Made by a program: the position numbers and the translations under genes. This document shows, piece after piece, positions 51,906 through 60,877 of a DNA stretch of 64,000 bases (within the stretch, counting starts at the first letter, position 1; every line of letters starts with the position of its first letter). The notes beneath the pieces are model-generated. The model had not been told where the DNA came from and made no database searches. It saw nothing but the letters and a program-made list of their open reading frames with translations. The stretch spans positions 1 to 64,000 of the forward strand of contig NZ_JAWOBT010000036.1 of assembly GCF_046484155.1 (NCBI RefSeq), written 5' to 3'. This stretch comes from Alkalibacterium sp046484155. GTDB lineage: Bacteria; Bacillota; Bacilli; Lactobacillales; Carnobacteriaceae_A.

Positions 51906-52091
51906 ATGGCTAAAAAATCAATGATTGCAAAACAAAAAAGACCAGCCAAATTTTCGACTCAAGAGTATACCCGCTGTGAACGTTGTGGACGCCCACATGC
52001 TGTATACAAAAAATTTAAATTATGCCGTATTTGCTTGCGTGAGCTAGCTTATAAAGGTCAAATTCCTGGCTTGAAAAAAGCAAGCTGGTAA
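51906..52091 (+). CDS. rpsN: 30S ribosomal protein S14, type Z (zinc-binding)
   Basis: A 61-residue S14 of the short zinc-containing type, with CERCGRPH and CRICLREL supplying four cysteines, ending IPGLKKASW. It completes the 30S head near S3 and S10. Many Firmicutes keep a second, zinc-free copy elsewhere. GGAGGG precedes the ATG. The gap to rpsH has a 13-bp direct repeat (52094-52119). Confidence 0.97.
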   Translation: MAKKSMIAKQKRPAKFSTQEYTRCERCGRPHAVYKKFKLCRICLRELAYKGQIPGLKKASW

Positions 52092-52148
52092 ACAAAACGT
52101 TAAACGAAAACGTTAAACGAAAACTTGCCGTAAAGGAGGCTACAACGA

Positions 52149-52547
52149 ATGGTCATGACAGATCCAATTGCAGATTTCTTAACTCGTATTCGTAACGCTA
52201 ATAACGCTCGTCATACGAAATTGGAAATTCCTGCTTCAAAAGTAAAAAAAGGTATGGCCGATATCCTGAAATCGGAAGGTTTCATCAAGGGTGTTGAATT
52301 CGTGGAAGATGACAAACAAGGCATCATCCGCGTGTTCTTGAAATATGGTCAAAACAACGAACGTGTTATTACTGGTTTGAAACGTATCTCTAAACCAGGC
52401 TTACGTGTTTATGTCAAAGCAGAAGAAATGCCTAAAGTGTTGAACGGACTAGGAATAGCTCTTGTTTCTACACCAGAAGGTATTGTAACAGACAAAACTG
52501 CTCGTGCTAAAAATATCGGCGGAGAAGTCCTCGCATATATTTGGTAA
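52149..52547 (+). CDS. rpsH: 30S ribosomal protein S8
   Basis: A 132-residue central-domain 16S rRNA-binding protein and, in E. coli, the spc translational repressor. It starts MVMTDPIADFLTRIRNANNA and has KRISKPGLRVYVKAEEMPKV and the STPEGIVTDKTARAKNIGGE ending. AAAGGAGG precedes the first ATG; the second ATG two codons later is possible. Confidence 0.97.
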   Translation: MVMTDPIADFLTRIRNANNARHTKLEIPASKVKKGMADILKSEGFIKGVEFVEDDKQGIIRVFLKYGQNNERVITGLKRISKPGLRVYVKAEEMPKVLNGLGIALVSTPEGIVTDKTARAKNIGGEVLAYIW

Positions 52548-52579
52548 TGAGTTAAGAAAGATGAAGGAGGTGCCGAACT

Positions 52580-53116
52580 TTGAGCCGTATTGGAAAACTA
52601 CCAATCACAATTCCTGAAGGTGTTGAAGTAAACATCGACGGAAACGTGATCACAGTTAAAGGGAAAAACGGAGAATTGACCCGTGAAATAAGCCCTATTA
52701 TTGATGTTAAAGTTGAAGATAACCAAATAATATTTGTGCGACCTGATGAATCAAAAACGAGTCGTTCGATCCACGGAACAACTCGTGCCAATGTGAATAA
52801 CATGGTCGAAGGTGTTGCTGTTGGTTTTGAAAAGATTCTTGAATTCAATGGTGTTGGTTACCGTGCACAAAAACAGGGAAACAAGTTAGTGCTGAACGTT
52901 GGCCTATCACACCCAGTTGAATTTGAAGAAATAGAAGGACTGACAGTCGAAGTACCATCTAACACTGTTGTTTCTGTTAAAGGCGCAAACAAAGAAAAAG
53001 TTGGCGCATTAGCTGCCAACATCCGTTCCGTACGCCCACCAGAACCTTATAAAGGGAAAGGTATTCGCTATCGTGGCGAAAACGTACGTCGCAAAGAAGG
53101 TAAAACGGGTAAATAA
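52580..53116 (+). CDS. rplF: 50S ribosomal protein L6
   Basis: A 178-residue protein of two similar domains near the factor-binding centre and sarcin-ricin loop. It starts (TTG) SRIGKLPITIPEGVEVNIDG, has EFNGVGYRAQKQGNKLVLNV and ends PPEPYKGKGIRYRGENVRRK. AAGGAGGTG precedes the TTG. A 111-bp gap with hairpins separates it from rplR. Confidence 0.97.
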   Translation: MSRIGKLPITIPEGVEVNIDGNVITVKGKNGELTREISPIIDVKVEDNQIIFVRPDESKTSRSIHGTTRANVNNMVEGVAVGFEKILEFNGVGYRAQKQGNKLVLNVGLSHPVEFEEIEGLTVEVPSNTVVSVKGANKEKVGALAANIRSVRPPEPYKGKGIRYRGENVRRKEGKTGK

Positions 53117-53227
53117 TAAGTTGAAAGAGGACACTATAACAATTTGTTATAACGTTCTACTTCTCTTTTTACCGAGGAACCTGACGATCTCATATCAATG
53201 AGAATTTTGAATAAAGAGGTGACAATT

Positions 53228-53584
53228 GTGATTACAAAACCAGATAAAAATAAATTACGTCTAAAAAGACATAAACGCATTCGCAGAAACCTTTCTGGTA
53301 CTGCTGTGCGCCCACGTTTAAGTGTGTTCCGTTCGAACACAAACATCTACGCTCAATTAATTGATGATGTAGAGGGTGTAACGCTCGCAAGCGCATCTTC
53401 CTTAGATACTGACGTTTCAGGAGATTCGAAAGTTGAAGAAGCTACTGCAGTAGGAGCTTTACTTGCTAAACAAGCTAAAGACAAAGATATTTCTGTCGTT
53501 GTTTTCGACCGTGGAGGATATCAATATCACGGACGTGTGAAAGCTTTAGCAGACGCAGCTCGTGAAAACGGACTATCATTCTAA
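53228..53584 (+). CDS. rplR: 50S ribosomal protein L18
   Basis: A 118-residue protein that brings 5S rRNA into the 50S subunit with L5. It has LRLKRHKRIRRNLSGTAVRP near the N-terminus, LSVFRSNTNIYAQLIDD and VFDRGGYQYHGRVKALADAA. The start is GTG 53228, behind AAGAGGTG; an ATG-started extension from 53198 lies upstream of that site and is rejected. Confidence 0.96.
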   Translation: MITKPDKNKLRLKRHKRIRRNLSGTAVRPRLSVFRSNTNIYAQLIDDVEGVTLASASSLDTDVSGDSKVEEATAVGALLAKQAKDKDISVVVFDRGGYQYHGRVKALADAARENGLSF

Positions 53585-53606
53585 AGAAAAGGAGGAATAA
53601 CAGTAT

Positions 53607-54110
53607 ATGACAACTCATATAGATGCATCTAAATTAGATCTTGAAGATCGCGTAGTTGCAATCAACCGCGTAACTAAAGTAGTTAAAGGTGGACGTCGTT
53701 TACGTTTCGCTGCTTTAGTAGTAGTCGGAGATAAAAATGGACATGTTGGTTTTGGTACCGGTAAAGCTCAAGAAGTACCAGAAGCAATCCGTAAGGCGAT
53801 TGAAGCTGCTAAAACTAACATAGTAGAAGTACCTATGGTAGGGACAACATTGCCTCATAAAGTCATCGGACGTCATGGTGGCGGTAATATCATCTTGAAA
53901 CCAGCTGCTGCAGGTTCTGGAGTTTCTGCTGGTGGTCCAGTACGTGCTATATTAGAATTAGCTGGCGTACAAGACGTTTCTTCTAAGTCTGTTGGATCTA
54001 GTTCACCAATCAACATGATTCGTGCAACGATCGATGGAATTAAACAATTGAAACGTGCGGAAGACGTAGCAAAACTTCGTGGGAAATCTGTCGAAGAATT
54101 ACTTGGATAA
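53607..54110 (+). CDS. rpsE: 30S ribosomal protein S5
   Basis: A 167-residue protein important for decoding accuracy and mRNA entry. It has RVVAINRVTKVVKGGRRLRF near residue 15, the double-stranded RNA-binding-like N-domain with VGDKNGHVGFGTGKAQEVPE, and GVSAGGPVRAILELAG. AAAGGAGG precedes the ATG. Confidence 0.98.
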   Translation: MTTHIDASKLDLEDRVVAINRVTKVVKGGRRLRFAALVVVGDKNGHVGFGTGKAQEVPEAIRKAIEAAKTNIVEVPMVGTTLPHKVIGRHGGGNIILKPAAAGSGVSAGGPVRAILELAGVQDVSSKSVGSSSPINMIRATIDGIKQLKRAEDVAKLRGKSVEELLG

Positions 54111-54124
54111 GGAGAGATGACACA

Positions 54125-54307
54125 ATGGCAAACTTAGAAATCACATTAAAACGTAGTTTAATTGGTCGTCCTCAAAGACAACACCAAGTAGTAAAATCTT
54201 TAGGTCTGAAAAAAATCAACTCTTCAGTTGTACGACCTGATAACGATGCAGTGCGAGGCGCAATTAAACATATCGCTCATTTAGTAGACGTTAAAGAAGT
54301 CAAATGA
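54125..54307 (+). CDS. rpmD: 50S ribosomal protein L30
   Basis: A 60-residue small protein with the family pattern LKRSLIGRPQRQHQVVKSLG and NSSVVRPDNDAVRGAIKHIA. AAGGAGAG precedes the ATG. It lies 14 bp after rpsE and 34 bp before rplO, the normal order. Confidence 0.97.
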   Translation: MANLEITLKRSLIGRPQRQHQVVKSLGLKKINSSVVRPDNDAVRGAIKHIAHLVDVKEVK

Positions 54308-54341
54308 GCACAGAGTCTATTTAAAGGAGGTGCCAAGATTT

Positions 54342-54782
54342 ATGAAACTTCATGAATTAAAACCTGCCGAAGGATCTCGTAAAATACGTAAACGTGTTGG
54401 TCGTGGATCATCTTCTGGCAACGGAAATACATCTGGTCGTGGAGAAAACGGTCAAAACTCACGTTCGGGTGGTGGAACACGTTTAGGATTTGAAGGTGGA
54501 CAAACTCCATTATTCCAAACTTTACCAAAACGTGGATTTACAAACTATAACCGTAAAGAATTCGCAATTGTCAATTTAGACACATTAAACCGATTTGAAG
54601 AAAATACAGAAGTTACTCCAGAATTGCTAGTCAAATCAGGAGTAATCAAAAACAAAAAATCCGGTGTGAAAGTTTTGGCGAAAGGAAACGTCGATCACAA
54701 ACTTACTGTGAAAGCACACAAGTTTTCTGCTGCAGCTAAAGAAGCGATCGAAACAGCCGGTGGATCAGTAGAGGTGATCTAA
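54342..54782 (+). CDS. rplO: 50S ribosomal protein L15
   Basis: A 146-residue late-assembly protein. The glycine/arginine-rich N-terminus reads KLHELKPAEGSRKIRKRVGR and GNGNTSGRGENGQNSRSGGG, followed by GFEGGQTPLFQTLPKRGF. ATG 54342 is chosen; an in-frame GTG at 54330 overlaps the AAAGGAGG site. It is two bases from secY. Confidence 0.97.
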   Translation: MKLHELKPAEGSRKIRKRVGRGSSSGNGNTSGRGENGQNSRSGGGTRLGFEGGQTPLFQTLPKRGFTNYNRKEFAIVNLDTLNRFEENTEVTPELLVKSGVIKNKKSGVKVLAKGNVDHKLTVKAHKFSAAAKEAIETAGGSVEVI

Positions 54783-54784
54783 AG

Positions 54785-56083
54785 ATGATCGAGCTGATTA
54801 AAGGTGTTATCAAAGAAAAAGATGTTCGTAGTCGTGTGATGTTTACCCTTGGGATTTTGATTGTTTTTCGTTTAGGTACGAACCTTACTGTACCTGGCGT
54901 AAATGCTGATTCCTTAGGTGATTTATCAAGCACCGGTTTATTTAACTTATTAGACACTTTTGGTGGCGGAGCCCTTAGCAGTTATTCAATATTTGCTTTA
55001 GGTGTTTCCCCCTACATCACGTCTTCTATCGTCATTCAACTTTTACAGATGGATGTCATTCCCAAATTCAAGGAATGGGCTGATCAAGGTGAAGTTGGAC
55101 GTAGAAAGTTAAACCAGGCAACACGCTATTTAACGATTTTCTTAGCATTTTTCCAAGCTATCGGTATTTCTTATGGATTCAATGCATTAACGGATTTAGG
55201 ATTAGTACGTAATCCCGGACCGACGACCTATGTTACTATTGCGATTATATTAACTGCAGGAACGATGCTAGTCATGTGGCTAGGTGAGATGATCACTGTT
55301 CATGGTTTCGGGAACGGTGTATCGTTCATTATCTTTTCTGGTATTATTGCACGTTTTCCGCAGGACATTGGTCAATTCTATAACACACAGATCAGAAATG
55401 CAGGCGATGAAATTGTCGGTGCCTGGGTACTGGCGATCACTATCGTTATCGCATTTATCTTGCTGGTGTTATTGATCACATATGTAGAAAATGCTAAACG
55501 TAATATCCCGATTCGTTACTCTAAACGTGCAAGCACTTCGAAAGACAGTGCTGTATTGCCGTTGAAAGTAAACTCAGCTGGTGTTATTCCAGTTATTTTC
55601 GCTAGTTCGTTTCTCATGACACCTCAGATTATTCTTGGCTATTTTGCTCAAGGTAATCAGGATGCGGGATGGTTCCAAGTGTTGAATAGTGTATTCAACC
55701 TTCAAGAACCGATGGGTGCTGTTCTTTACACGGTACTTATTGTCTTGTTTACGTATTTCTATGCATTTATTCAGGTCAATCCTGAAAAAGCTGCTGAGAA
55801 TTTACAAAAACAAAACGGCTATATTCCTAGTATTCGTCCGGGACGAGCAACCGAAGAGTATATCGGTTATATGCTTATTCGCTTAAGTACAGCGGGAGCC
55901 ATTTATTTAGGGACTATTTCATTGCTTCCAATTATTGCTTCTGCTTTATTCAATCTGCCTGGTTCGCTTGCATTAGGAGGAACAAGTTTACTCATCGTAG
56001 TCGGTGTGGCACTTGATTCTATGCGACAATTGGAAGGATTATTAAGTAAGAAGAATTACCAGGGTTTCATTCAGCAAACTTAA
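54785..56083 (+). CDS. secY: Preprotein translocase subunit SecY
   Basis: A 432-residue channel protein with ten transmembrane helices. It pairs with SecE encoded at 16.3 kb. Visible features are SRVMFTLGILIVFRLGTNLTVPGV (helix 1, split here), YITSSIVIQLLQMDVIPKF, GQDG-like plug region replaced by STGLFNLLDTFGGGAL, and cytoplasmic loops NIPIRYSKRAS and KQNGYIPSIRPGR that bind SecA and ribosomes. AGAGGTG at the end of rplO serves as ribosome-binding site. Confidence 0.97.
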   Translation: MIELIKGVIKEKDVRSRVMFTLGILIVFRLGTNLTVPGVNADSLGDLSSTGLFNLLDTFGGGALSSYSIFALGVSPYITSSIVIQLLQMDVIPKFKEWADQGEVGRRKLNQATRYLTIFLAFFQAIGISYGFNALTDLGLVRNPGPTTYVTIAIILTAGTMLVMWLGEMITVHGFGNGVSFIIFSGIIARFPQDIGQFYNTQIRNAGDEIVGAWVLAITIVIAFILLVLLITYVENAKRNIPIRYSKRASTSKDSAVLPLKVNSAGVIPVIFASSFLMTPQIILGYFAQGNQDAGWFQVLNSVFNLQEPMGAVLYTVLIVLFTYFYAFIQVNPEKAAENLQKQNGYIPSIRPGRATEEYIGYMLIRLSTAGAIYLGTISLLPIIASALFNLPGSLALGGTSLLIVVGVALDSMRQLEGLLSKKNYQGFIQQT

Positions 56084-56202
56084 ACTGTTACCGACAATTG
56101 AATTAAGACGGTTTACCCAGATGTCATTGAGGCATTGGTGGGTGAATCGATCTTTTTCCAATTATGCTGATGAAATATCTGAACTAAAAAGGAGGAAGCG
56201 TG

Positions 56203-56847
56203 ATGAATTTAATCCTATTAGGACTTCCTGGAGCTGGCAAAGGTACGCAAGCATCGCTGATATCGGATAAATATAATATTCCGCATATTTCAACCGGAGA
56301 TATGTTCCGTGCTGCTATGAAGAATAAAACAGCTCTCGGCTTAAAAGCAAAACAATATATGGACGAAGGCGAACTTGTTCCTGATGATGTAACAAATGGA
56401 ATAGTTAAAGAGCGTCTACAATTAGATGATGCAAAAAGAGGGTTTTTACTCGATGGATATCCTCGCACATTGAATCAAGCTCAAGCGTTGCAGCAGGCCC
56501 TGTCTTCTTCAAACAGAAGATTGGATCATGTGATATACATCAAAGTGCCGAAAGAAATTTTGATGGAGCGTTTAACTGGCAGATTCATGTGTTCGAATTG
56601 TGGAGCGACTTATCATAAAGTAGCAAATCCACCTAAAGTGGAAGGTACCTGTGATAAATGTGGTTCACATGATTTTTATCAAAGAGAAGACGATAAACCG
56701 GAAACGGTCGAAAAACGTATCAACGTGAATGAAGAACAAACGGAAAAACTTGCTAAACACTATAGCGACTCTAACCTCGTTAGAGAAATCGACGGCGAAC
56801 AAAGTCCGAAAAAAGTTTTCCAAGACATTGTGGACCAATTAAACTAA
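56203..56847 (+). CDS. adk: Adenylate kinase
   Basis: A 214-residue kinase that interconverts AMP plus ATP with two ADP. The P-loop GLPGAGKGTQ lies at residues 7-16, STGDMFRA contacts AMP, and DGYPRTLNQA follows. The LID domain has a four-cysteine zinc site (CSNC near residue 129 and CDKC near 149), as in other Gram-positive enzymes. ATG 56203, seven bases behind GGAGG, is preferred to GTG 56200. No map gene follows, unlike Bacillus. Confidence 0.97.
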   Translation: MNLILLGLPGAGKGTQASLISDKYNIPHISTGDMFRAAMKNKTALGLKAKQYMDEGELVPDDVTNGIVKERLQLDDAKRGFLLDGYPRTLNQAQALQQALSSSNRRLDHVIYIKVPKEILMERLTGRFMCSNCGATYHKVANPPKVEGTCDKCGSHDFYQREDDKPETVEKRINVNEEQTEKLAKHYSDSNLVREIDGEQSPKKVFQDIVDQLN

Positions 56848-56873
56848 GAAGTTCGATGTTTTATGATGAATCC

Positions 56874-56902
56874 TTGCAATGATCATGTATGCATGTTATA
56901 AT
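56874..56902 (+). promoter_or_regulatory. Internal promoter before infA
   Basis: TTGCAA (56874-56879) and a perfect TATAAT (56897-56902) preceded by TGT (extended -10), spacer 17 bp. It gives infA-rpmJ-rpsM-rpsK-rpoA-rplQ a start independent of the S10 promoter. Confidence 0.85.
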
Positions 56903-57021
56903 AGTACGAGCGTCAAAATGTAAAGTTGTAGACTACTATTAGAGCGTAAAATTTAGTGAGACGTAACAGTTTCACTCTATTCATGCGTACAAAAGTGAGA
57001 TATCAAAGGAGGAAACCAGGC

Positions 57022-57240
57022 GTGGTAAAAGACGATGTTATAGAGATTGAAGGAAAGGTCCTGGAAACATTACCTAATGCAATGTTCAAAGTAGAACTTG
57101 AAAATGGTCATGAAATTCTAGCACACGTTTCTGGCAAAATTCGTATGAACTACATTCGGATACTGCCTGGGGATAAAGTAACAGTTGAAATGTCTCCGTA
57201 TGATTTAACACGTGGACGCATTACGTATCGATTTAAATAA
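57022..57240 (+). CDS. infA: Translation initiation factor IF-1
   Basis: A 72-residue OB-fold factor that binds the 30S A site during initiation. It reads VKDDVIEIEGKVLETLPNAM, then NGHEILAHVSGKIRMNYIRI and LTRGRITYRFK. The start is GTG 57022, behind AAAGGAGG; a longer frame from 56956 would carry an arginine-rich extension upstream of that site and is rejected. Confidence 0.97.
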   Translation: MVKDDVIEIEGKVLETLPNAMFKVELENGHEILAHVSGKIRMNYIRILPGDKVTVEMSPYDLTRGRITYRFK

Positions 57241-57276
57241 GCTTAGGACTCCGAAGAAATCAAGGAGGGACAGTTC

Positions 57277-57390
57277 ATGAAGGTAAGACCATCAGTAAAA
57301 AAAATGTGTGATAAGTGTAAAGTGATCCGTCGTAATGGCCGAGTAATGGTTATATGCGAAAATCCTAAACACAAACAACGTCAAGGATAA
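57277..57390 (+). CDS. rpmJ: 50S ribosomal protein L36
   Basis: A 37-residue zinc-finger protein, too short for most gene finders' cut-offs, read directly from the sequence. It starts MKVRPSVKKMCDKCKVIRRN and continues VMVICENPKHKQRQG, with the Cys-x2-Cys, Cys and His zinc ligands of the C+ type. AAGGAGGG precedes the ATG. Confidence 0.97.
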   Translation: MKVRPSVKKMCDKCKVIRRNGRVMVICENPKHKQRQG

Positions 57391-57414
57391 TTTCTAAACA
57401 GGAGGTGCATAGAC

Positions 57415-57780
57415 ATGGCTCGTATAGCAGGTGTAGATATTCCACGCGACAAACATATCGTCATTTCATTAACTTATATTTATGGAATCGGTAAAACTAC
57501 AGCGAAAGAAATTTTAGTAGCTGCAGGAGTTCCAGAAGAAACTCGTGTCCGTGAGTTAACAAACGATCAATTAGATGCAGTCCGTGCTGAAGTAGATAAA
57601 CTTAAAATCGAAGGCGATCTTCGTCGTGAAGTAAGCCAGAACATTAAACGTTTAATCGAAATTGGATCATACCGTGGCATTCGTCACCGTCGTGGTTTAC
57701 CAGTACGTGGACAAAATACGAAAAACAATGCGCGTACGCGTAAAGGCAGAGCAGTCGCTATTGCCGGTAAGAAAAAATAA
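57415..57780 (+). CDS. rpsM: 30S ribosomal protein S13
   Basis: A 121-residue head protein that bridges to the 50S subunit and contacts P-site tRNA. It starts MARIAGVDIPRDKHIVISLT, has YIYGIGKTTAKEIL and ends with the basic tail RRGLPVRGQNTKNNARTRKG. ACAGGAGGTG precedes the ATG. Confidence 0.98.
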   Translation: MARIAGVDIPRDKHIVISLTYIYGIGKTTAKEILVAAGVPEETRVRELTNDQLDAVRAEVDKLKIEGDLRREVSQNIKRLIEIGSYRGIRHRRGLPVRGQNTKNNARTRKGRAVAIAGKKK

Positions 57781-57809
57781 TCACCAAAAGTTAGGAGGTC
57801 AATCTTCGA

Positions 57810-58208
57810 ATGGCTAAAGTAAAAAGACCCGCTCGTAACCGCAAACGCAGAGTGAAAAAGAATATTGAACACGGAGTAGCACATATCCGTTCAACATTCA
57901 ATAATACGATCGTAATGATAACTGATGTACATGGTAATGCAATTTCTTGGTCTTCTGCAGGCGCATTAGGATTTAGAGGTTCTCGTAAATCTACTCCCTT
58001 TGCTGCTCAAATGGCTGCTGAAGCTGCTGCAAAAGGCGGCATGGAAAATGGTATGAAATCAGTCGAGGTTTCTGTAAAAGGACCTGGATCTGGTCGTGAA
58101 GCTGCGATCCGTTCATTGCAGGCAACAGGATTAGAAGTTACTGCAATTCGTGACGTAACACCGGTACCGCATAACGGTTGCCGTCCTCCAAAACGTCGTC
58201 GCGTATAA
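57810..58208 (+). CDS. rpsK: 30S ribosomal protein S11
   Basis: A 132-residue platform protein that lines the E site and mRNA exit. It has HIRSTFNNTIVMITDVHGNA, SWSSAGALGFRGSRKSTPFA and the C-terminal block TPVPHNGCRPPKRRRV. AGGAGG precedes the ATG. Confidence 0.98.
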   Translation: MAKVKRPARNRKRRVKKNIEHGVAHIRSTFNNTIVMITDVHGNAISWSSAGALGFRGSRKSTPFAAQMAAEAAAKGGMENGMKSVEVSVKGPGSGREAAIRSLQATGLEVTAIRDVTPVPHNGCRPPKRRRV

Positions 58209-58277
58209 TAAAATATACTAGTGGTGTCGTTTTTGGGATAGCGTTAATTAACGTTTTGAAAGGGGTAAACGGATTAT

Positions 58278-59222
58278 ATGATCGAAATTGAAAAGCCGGT
58301 AATAGAAACAGTTGAGATCAGTGAAGATGGGAAATTCGGTAAGTTTGTCGTAGAACCTCTAGAGCGAGGATATGGGACAACCTTAGGGAATTCCTTACGT
58401 CGAATCTTATTGTCATCTTTGCCAGGTGCTGCCGTCACAACTTTACAAATCGATGGTGTTTTGCATGAATTTACTGCAATCGAGGGTGTTGTTGAAGACG
58501 TCACTGCCATCATTTTAAACTTGAAGAAACTTGCACTTAAGTTGTATTCTGAAGAAACAAAAACCATTGAAATAGATATTGAAGGGCCCGCAACTGTAAC
58601 AGCTGCAGACATTATCTTTGACAGTGATGTTGAAATAATGAACCCGGATCTCTATATTTGTACAGTCTCTGAAGGTGGACACTTACATGCTCGCATGGAA
58701 GCGCACAAAGGCAGAGGATATGTACGTGCTGAACACAACAAACATGATGATATGCCGATTGGTGTATTACCGGTTGATTCGATATATACCCCGGTCAGTC
58801 GCGTAAATTACCATGTCGAAAATACACGTGTTGGAGAAAAAGAACAATATGACAAGTTAACGCTTGACGTCTGGACAGACGGATCGATTTCTCCAGAAGA
58901 CGGTGTCAGTCTTGCCGCTAAAATCATGACTGAACATTTGAATATATTTGTTAACTTAACAGAAGAAGCTCGTGAAGCAGAGATCATGGTTGAAAAAGAA
59001 GAAACACAAATGGAAAAAATGTTGGAGATGACCATCGAAGAATTGGATCTATCTGTGCGTTCTTATAACTGCTTGAAACGAGCTGGCATCAACACTGTTC
59101 AGGAATTAACAAATAAAACAGAACCAGAAATGATGAAAGTCCGTAACTTAGGACGTAAATCGCTGGAAGAAGTAAAATTAAAACTTGGCGAGCTTGATTT
59201 AAGCTTACGCGAAGAAGAATAA
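58278..59222 (+). CDS. rpoA: DNA-directed RNA polymerase subunit alpha
   Basis: A 314-residue assembly subunit. The N-terminal domain has GKFVVEPLERGYGTTLGNSL and LRRILLSSLPGAAVT, the dimerisation core that seeds beta and beta' binding. The C-terminal domain (about residues 245-310) contains DLSVRSYNCLKRAGINTVQE and RNLGRKSLEEVKLKL, which bind UP elements and activators. AAAGGGG precedes the ATG. Confidence 0.98.
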   Translation: MIEIEKPVIETVEISEDGKFGKFVVEPLERGYGTTLGNSLRRILLSSLPGAAVTTLQIDGVLHEFTAIEGVVEDVTAIILNLKKLALKLYSEETKTIEIDIEGPATVTAADIIFDSDVEIMNPDLYICTVSEGGHLHARMEAHKGRGYVRAEHNKHDDMPIGVLPVDSIYTPVSRVNYHVENTRVGEKEQYDKLTLDVWTDGSISPEDGVSLAAKIMTEHLNIFVNLTEEAREAEIMVEKEETQMEKMLEMTIEELDLSVRSYNCLKRAGINTVQELTNKTEPEMMKVRNLGRKSLEEVKLKLGELDLSLREEE

Positions 59223-59247
59223 TTTTTGTTAAGGAGGATTTCAACCA

Positions 59248-59664
59248 ATGGGTTATCGTAAATTAGGACGTACTAGCTCTCAACGTAAAGCAATGCTTCG
59301 TGATTTAACATCTGACTTGTTTATCAACGAACGTATTGTTACTACTGTGACTCGCGCCAAAGAAGTATCTAAAATGGCAGATAAAATGATCACATTAGGT
59401 AAACGTGGGGACTTGCACGCACGTCGTCAAGCTGCTGCTTTTGTTCGTAACGAATTAGCAACTGTATCAGAAACTGAAGACGAAATCGTAGTACAATCAG
59501 TATTACAAAAATTATTCAGTGATTTAGGCCCTCGTTTTGCAGAACGCAATGGAGGATATACTCGTGTCTTGAAAATGGGACCTCGTCGTGGTGACGGTGC
59601 TCCAATGGCTGTTTTAGAATTAGTAGAAAAAGCAGCAGTTTCAACCGATGGAGACGCTAAATAA
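59248..59664 (+). CDS. rplQ: 50S ribosomal protein L17
   Basis: A 138-residue protein. It starts MGYRKLGRTSSQRKAMLRDL, has NERIVTTVTRAKEVSKMADK and ends NGGYTRVLKMGPRRGDGAPM plus a short acidic tail. It lies near the tunnel exit. AAGGAGG precedes the ATG. Last gene of the ribosomal supercluster. Confidence 0.98.
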   Translation: MGYRKLGRTSSQRKAMLRDLTSDLFINERIVTTVTRAKEVSKMADKMITLGKRGDLHARRQAAAFVRNELATVSETEDEIVVQSVLQKLFSDLGPRFAERNGGYTRVLKMGPRRGDGAPMAVLELVEKAAVSTDGDAK

Positions 59665-60037
59665 TTAAAAAGCAATAAACTATAACCAAAATCACTTTTG
59701 GATGTATGATGAGCGTTATGATGATGGAAGGAACTGTTTTCCAAGTGTCTAGCTCAGTTTCTCCTGGGGGTATCCTCAGGAGAGACCCATATATCGTAAA
59801 GTGTTTTTTTATTAGCATTATTAAACCATACATAAGCAACTGTACGATTTTTGTTCCTAACATTTCATACTCGATTTGATTTGACGATTTTCATTATTGA
59901 AAAAAGATTCAACCAGTTTCTCTATTGTTATACCAAGGTGTTTTTGGTAATCTTGTAGTGTTGAGTAACTGTCAAGACACTTTGATGATTACGTTGAATT
60001 TAAGGCTCGTGACTGAATATAGAAGTTGAGGTAAATC
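59665..60037 (+). other. Gap between rplQ and the ECF module
   Basis: 373 bp with no gene. TCTCCTG (59760-59766) pairs with CAGGAGA (59777-59783), with a T-run only later (59803-59810), so it may be a weak end for the rplQ transcript. TACCAA...TTGGTA (59931-59949) forms a second small hairpin. No clear promoter for ecfA1 was recognised. Confidence 0.5.
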
Positions 60038-60877
60038 ATGACTGAAATTATACGTTTGAAAAATATAACATATAAATATGCTGATGAAGATCTGCGTCCT
60101 GCTTTACAGGATGTTTCTTTTTCGATCAATAAAGGTGAATGGGTGGCCATTATCGGTCCAAACGGTTCCGGTAAATCAACGTTGGCAAAAACCATTAACG
60201 GATTAATTGAACCCGACAGTGGCGAAGTCAAAGTCGGCGGGATGATGCTCAACGAGCAGAATGTCTGGTCTATTCGCGCAATGGTCGGTATGGTGTTTCA
60301 AAACCCGGATAACCAGTTCGTTGGATCGACGGTTCAGGACGATGTCGCTTTTGGTCTGGAAAACTTAGGGGTCCCTCGCGATGACATGATCGAACGCGTG
60401 AGAAATGCACTGGAGAAAGTAAACATGCTCGAATTTGCCGAAAGAGAACCGGCTAGACTTTCTGGTGGTCAGAAACAGCGTGTCGCCATAGCGGGGATCG
60501 TTGCTCTGCGTCCAGCTATTATGATTCTGGACGAAGCTACAAGTATGCTCGATCCGCAAGGCAGAGAAGAAGTTTTGCGTACAGTCAAGGAAGTCAAAGA
60601 ACGGGAAAACTTGTCAGTTTTATCGATTACCCATGATATCGATGAAGCTGCGGCAGCTAACCGCATCCTTGTGATGAGAGACGGGAAAATGGTCGAGGAA
60701 GGCTCGCCCGAAGCTATCTTTTCTTTAGGAGAAAAGCTAGTGGAAATGGGTCTGGATCTACCGTTTCCGGAACGTTTGAAAGCATCATTAAAAAAACAGG
60801 GTCTGGATGTCCCGCAGGATTATTTAACAGATGAAGGGATGGTGGACTGGTTATGGACATTGGTTTCCAAGATGTAG
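60038..60877 (+). CDS. ecfA1: ECF transporter ATPase EcfA1
   Basis: A 279-residue ATPase of the energy-coupling factor module, which powers uptake of vitamins and metal ions through exchangeable S components encoded elsewhere. Walker A GPNGSGKST (40-48), Q-loop VFQNPDNQFVGSTVQDDV, signature LSGGQKQRVAIAG, Walker B IMILDEATSMLDP, and the switch His in SITHDIDEA are intact. GTTGAGGTAAATC is a modest ribosome-binding site. It overlaps ecfA2 by 25 bp. Confidence 0.96.
   Translation: MTEIIRLKNITYKYADEDLRPALQDVSFSINKGEWVAIIGPNGSGKSTLAKTINGLIEPDSGEVKVGGMMLNEQNVWSIRAMVGMVFQNPDNQFVGSTVQDDVAFGLENLGVPRDDMIERVRNALEKVNMLEFAEREPARLSGGQKQRVAIAGIVALRPAIMILDEATSMLDPQGREEVLRTVKEVKERENLSVLSITHDIDEAAAANRILVMRDGKMVEEGSPEAIFSLGEKLVEMGLDLPFPERLKASLKKQGLDVPQDYLTDEGMVDWLWTLVSKM

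Noticed and set aside
56956..57021. Arginine-rich N-terminal extension of IF-1
   Set aside because: IF-1 is about 72 residues in all bacteria; the AAAGGAGG site lies inside the extension, directly before the true GTG start.
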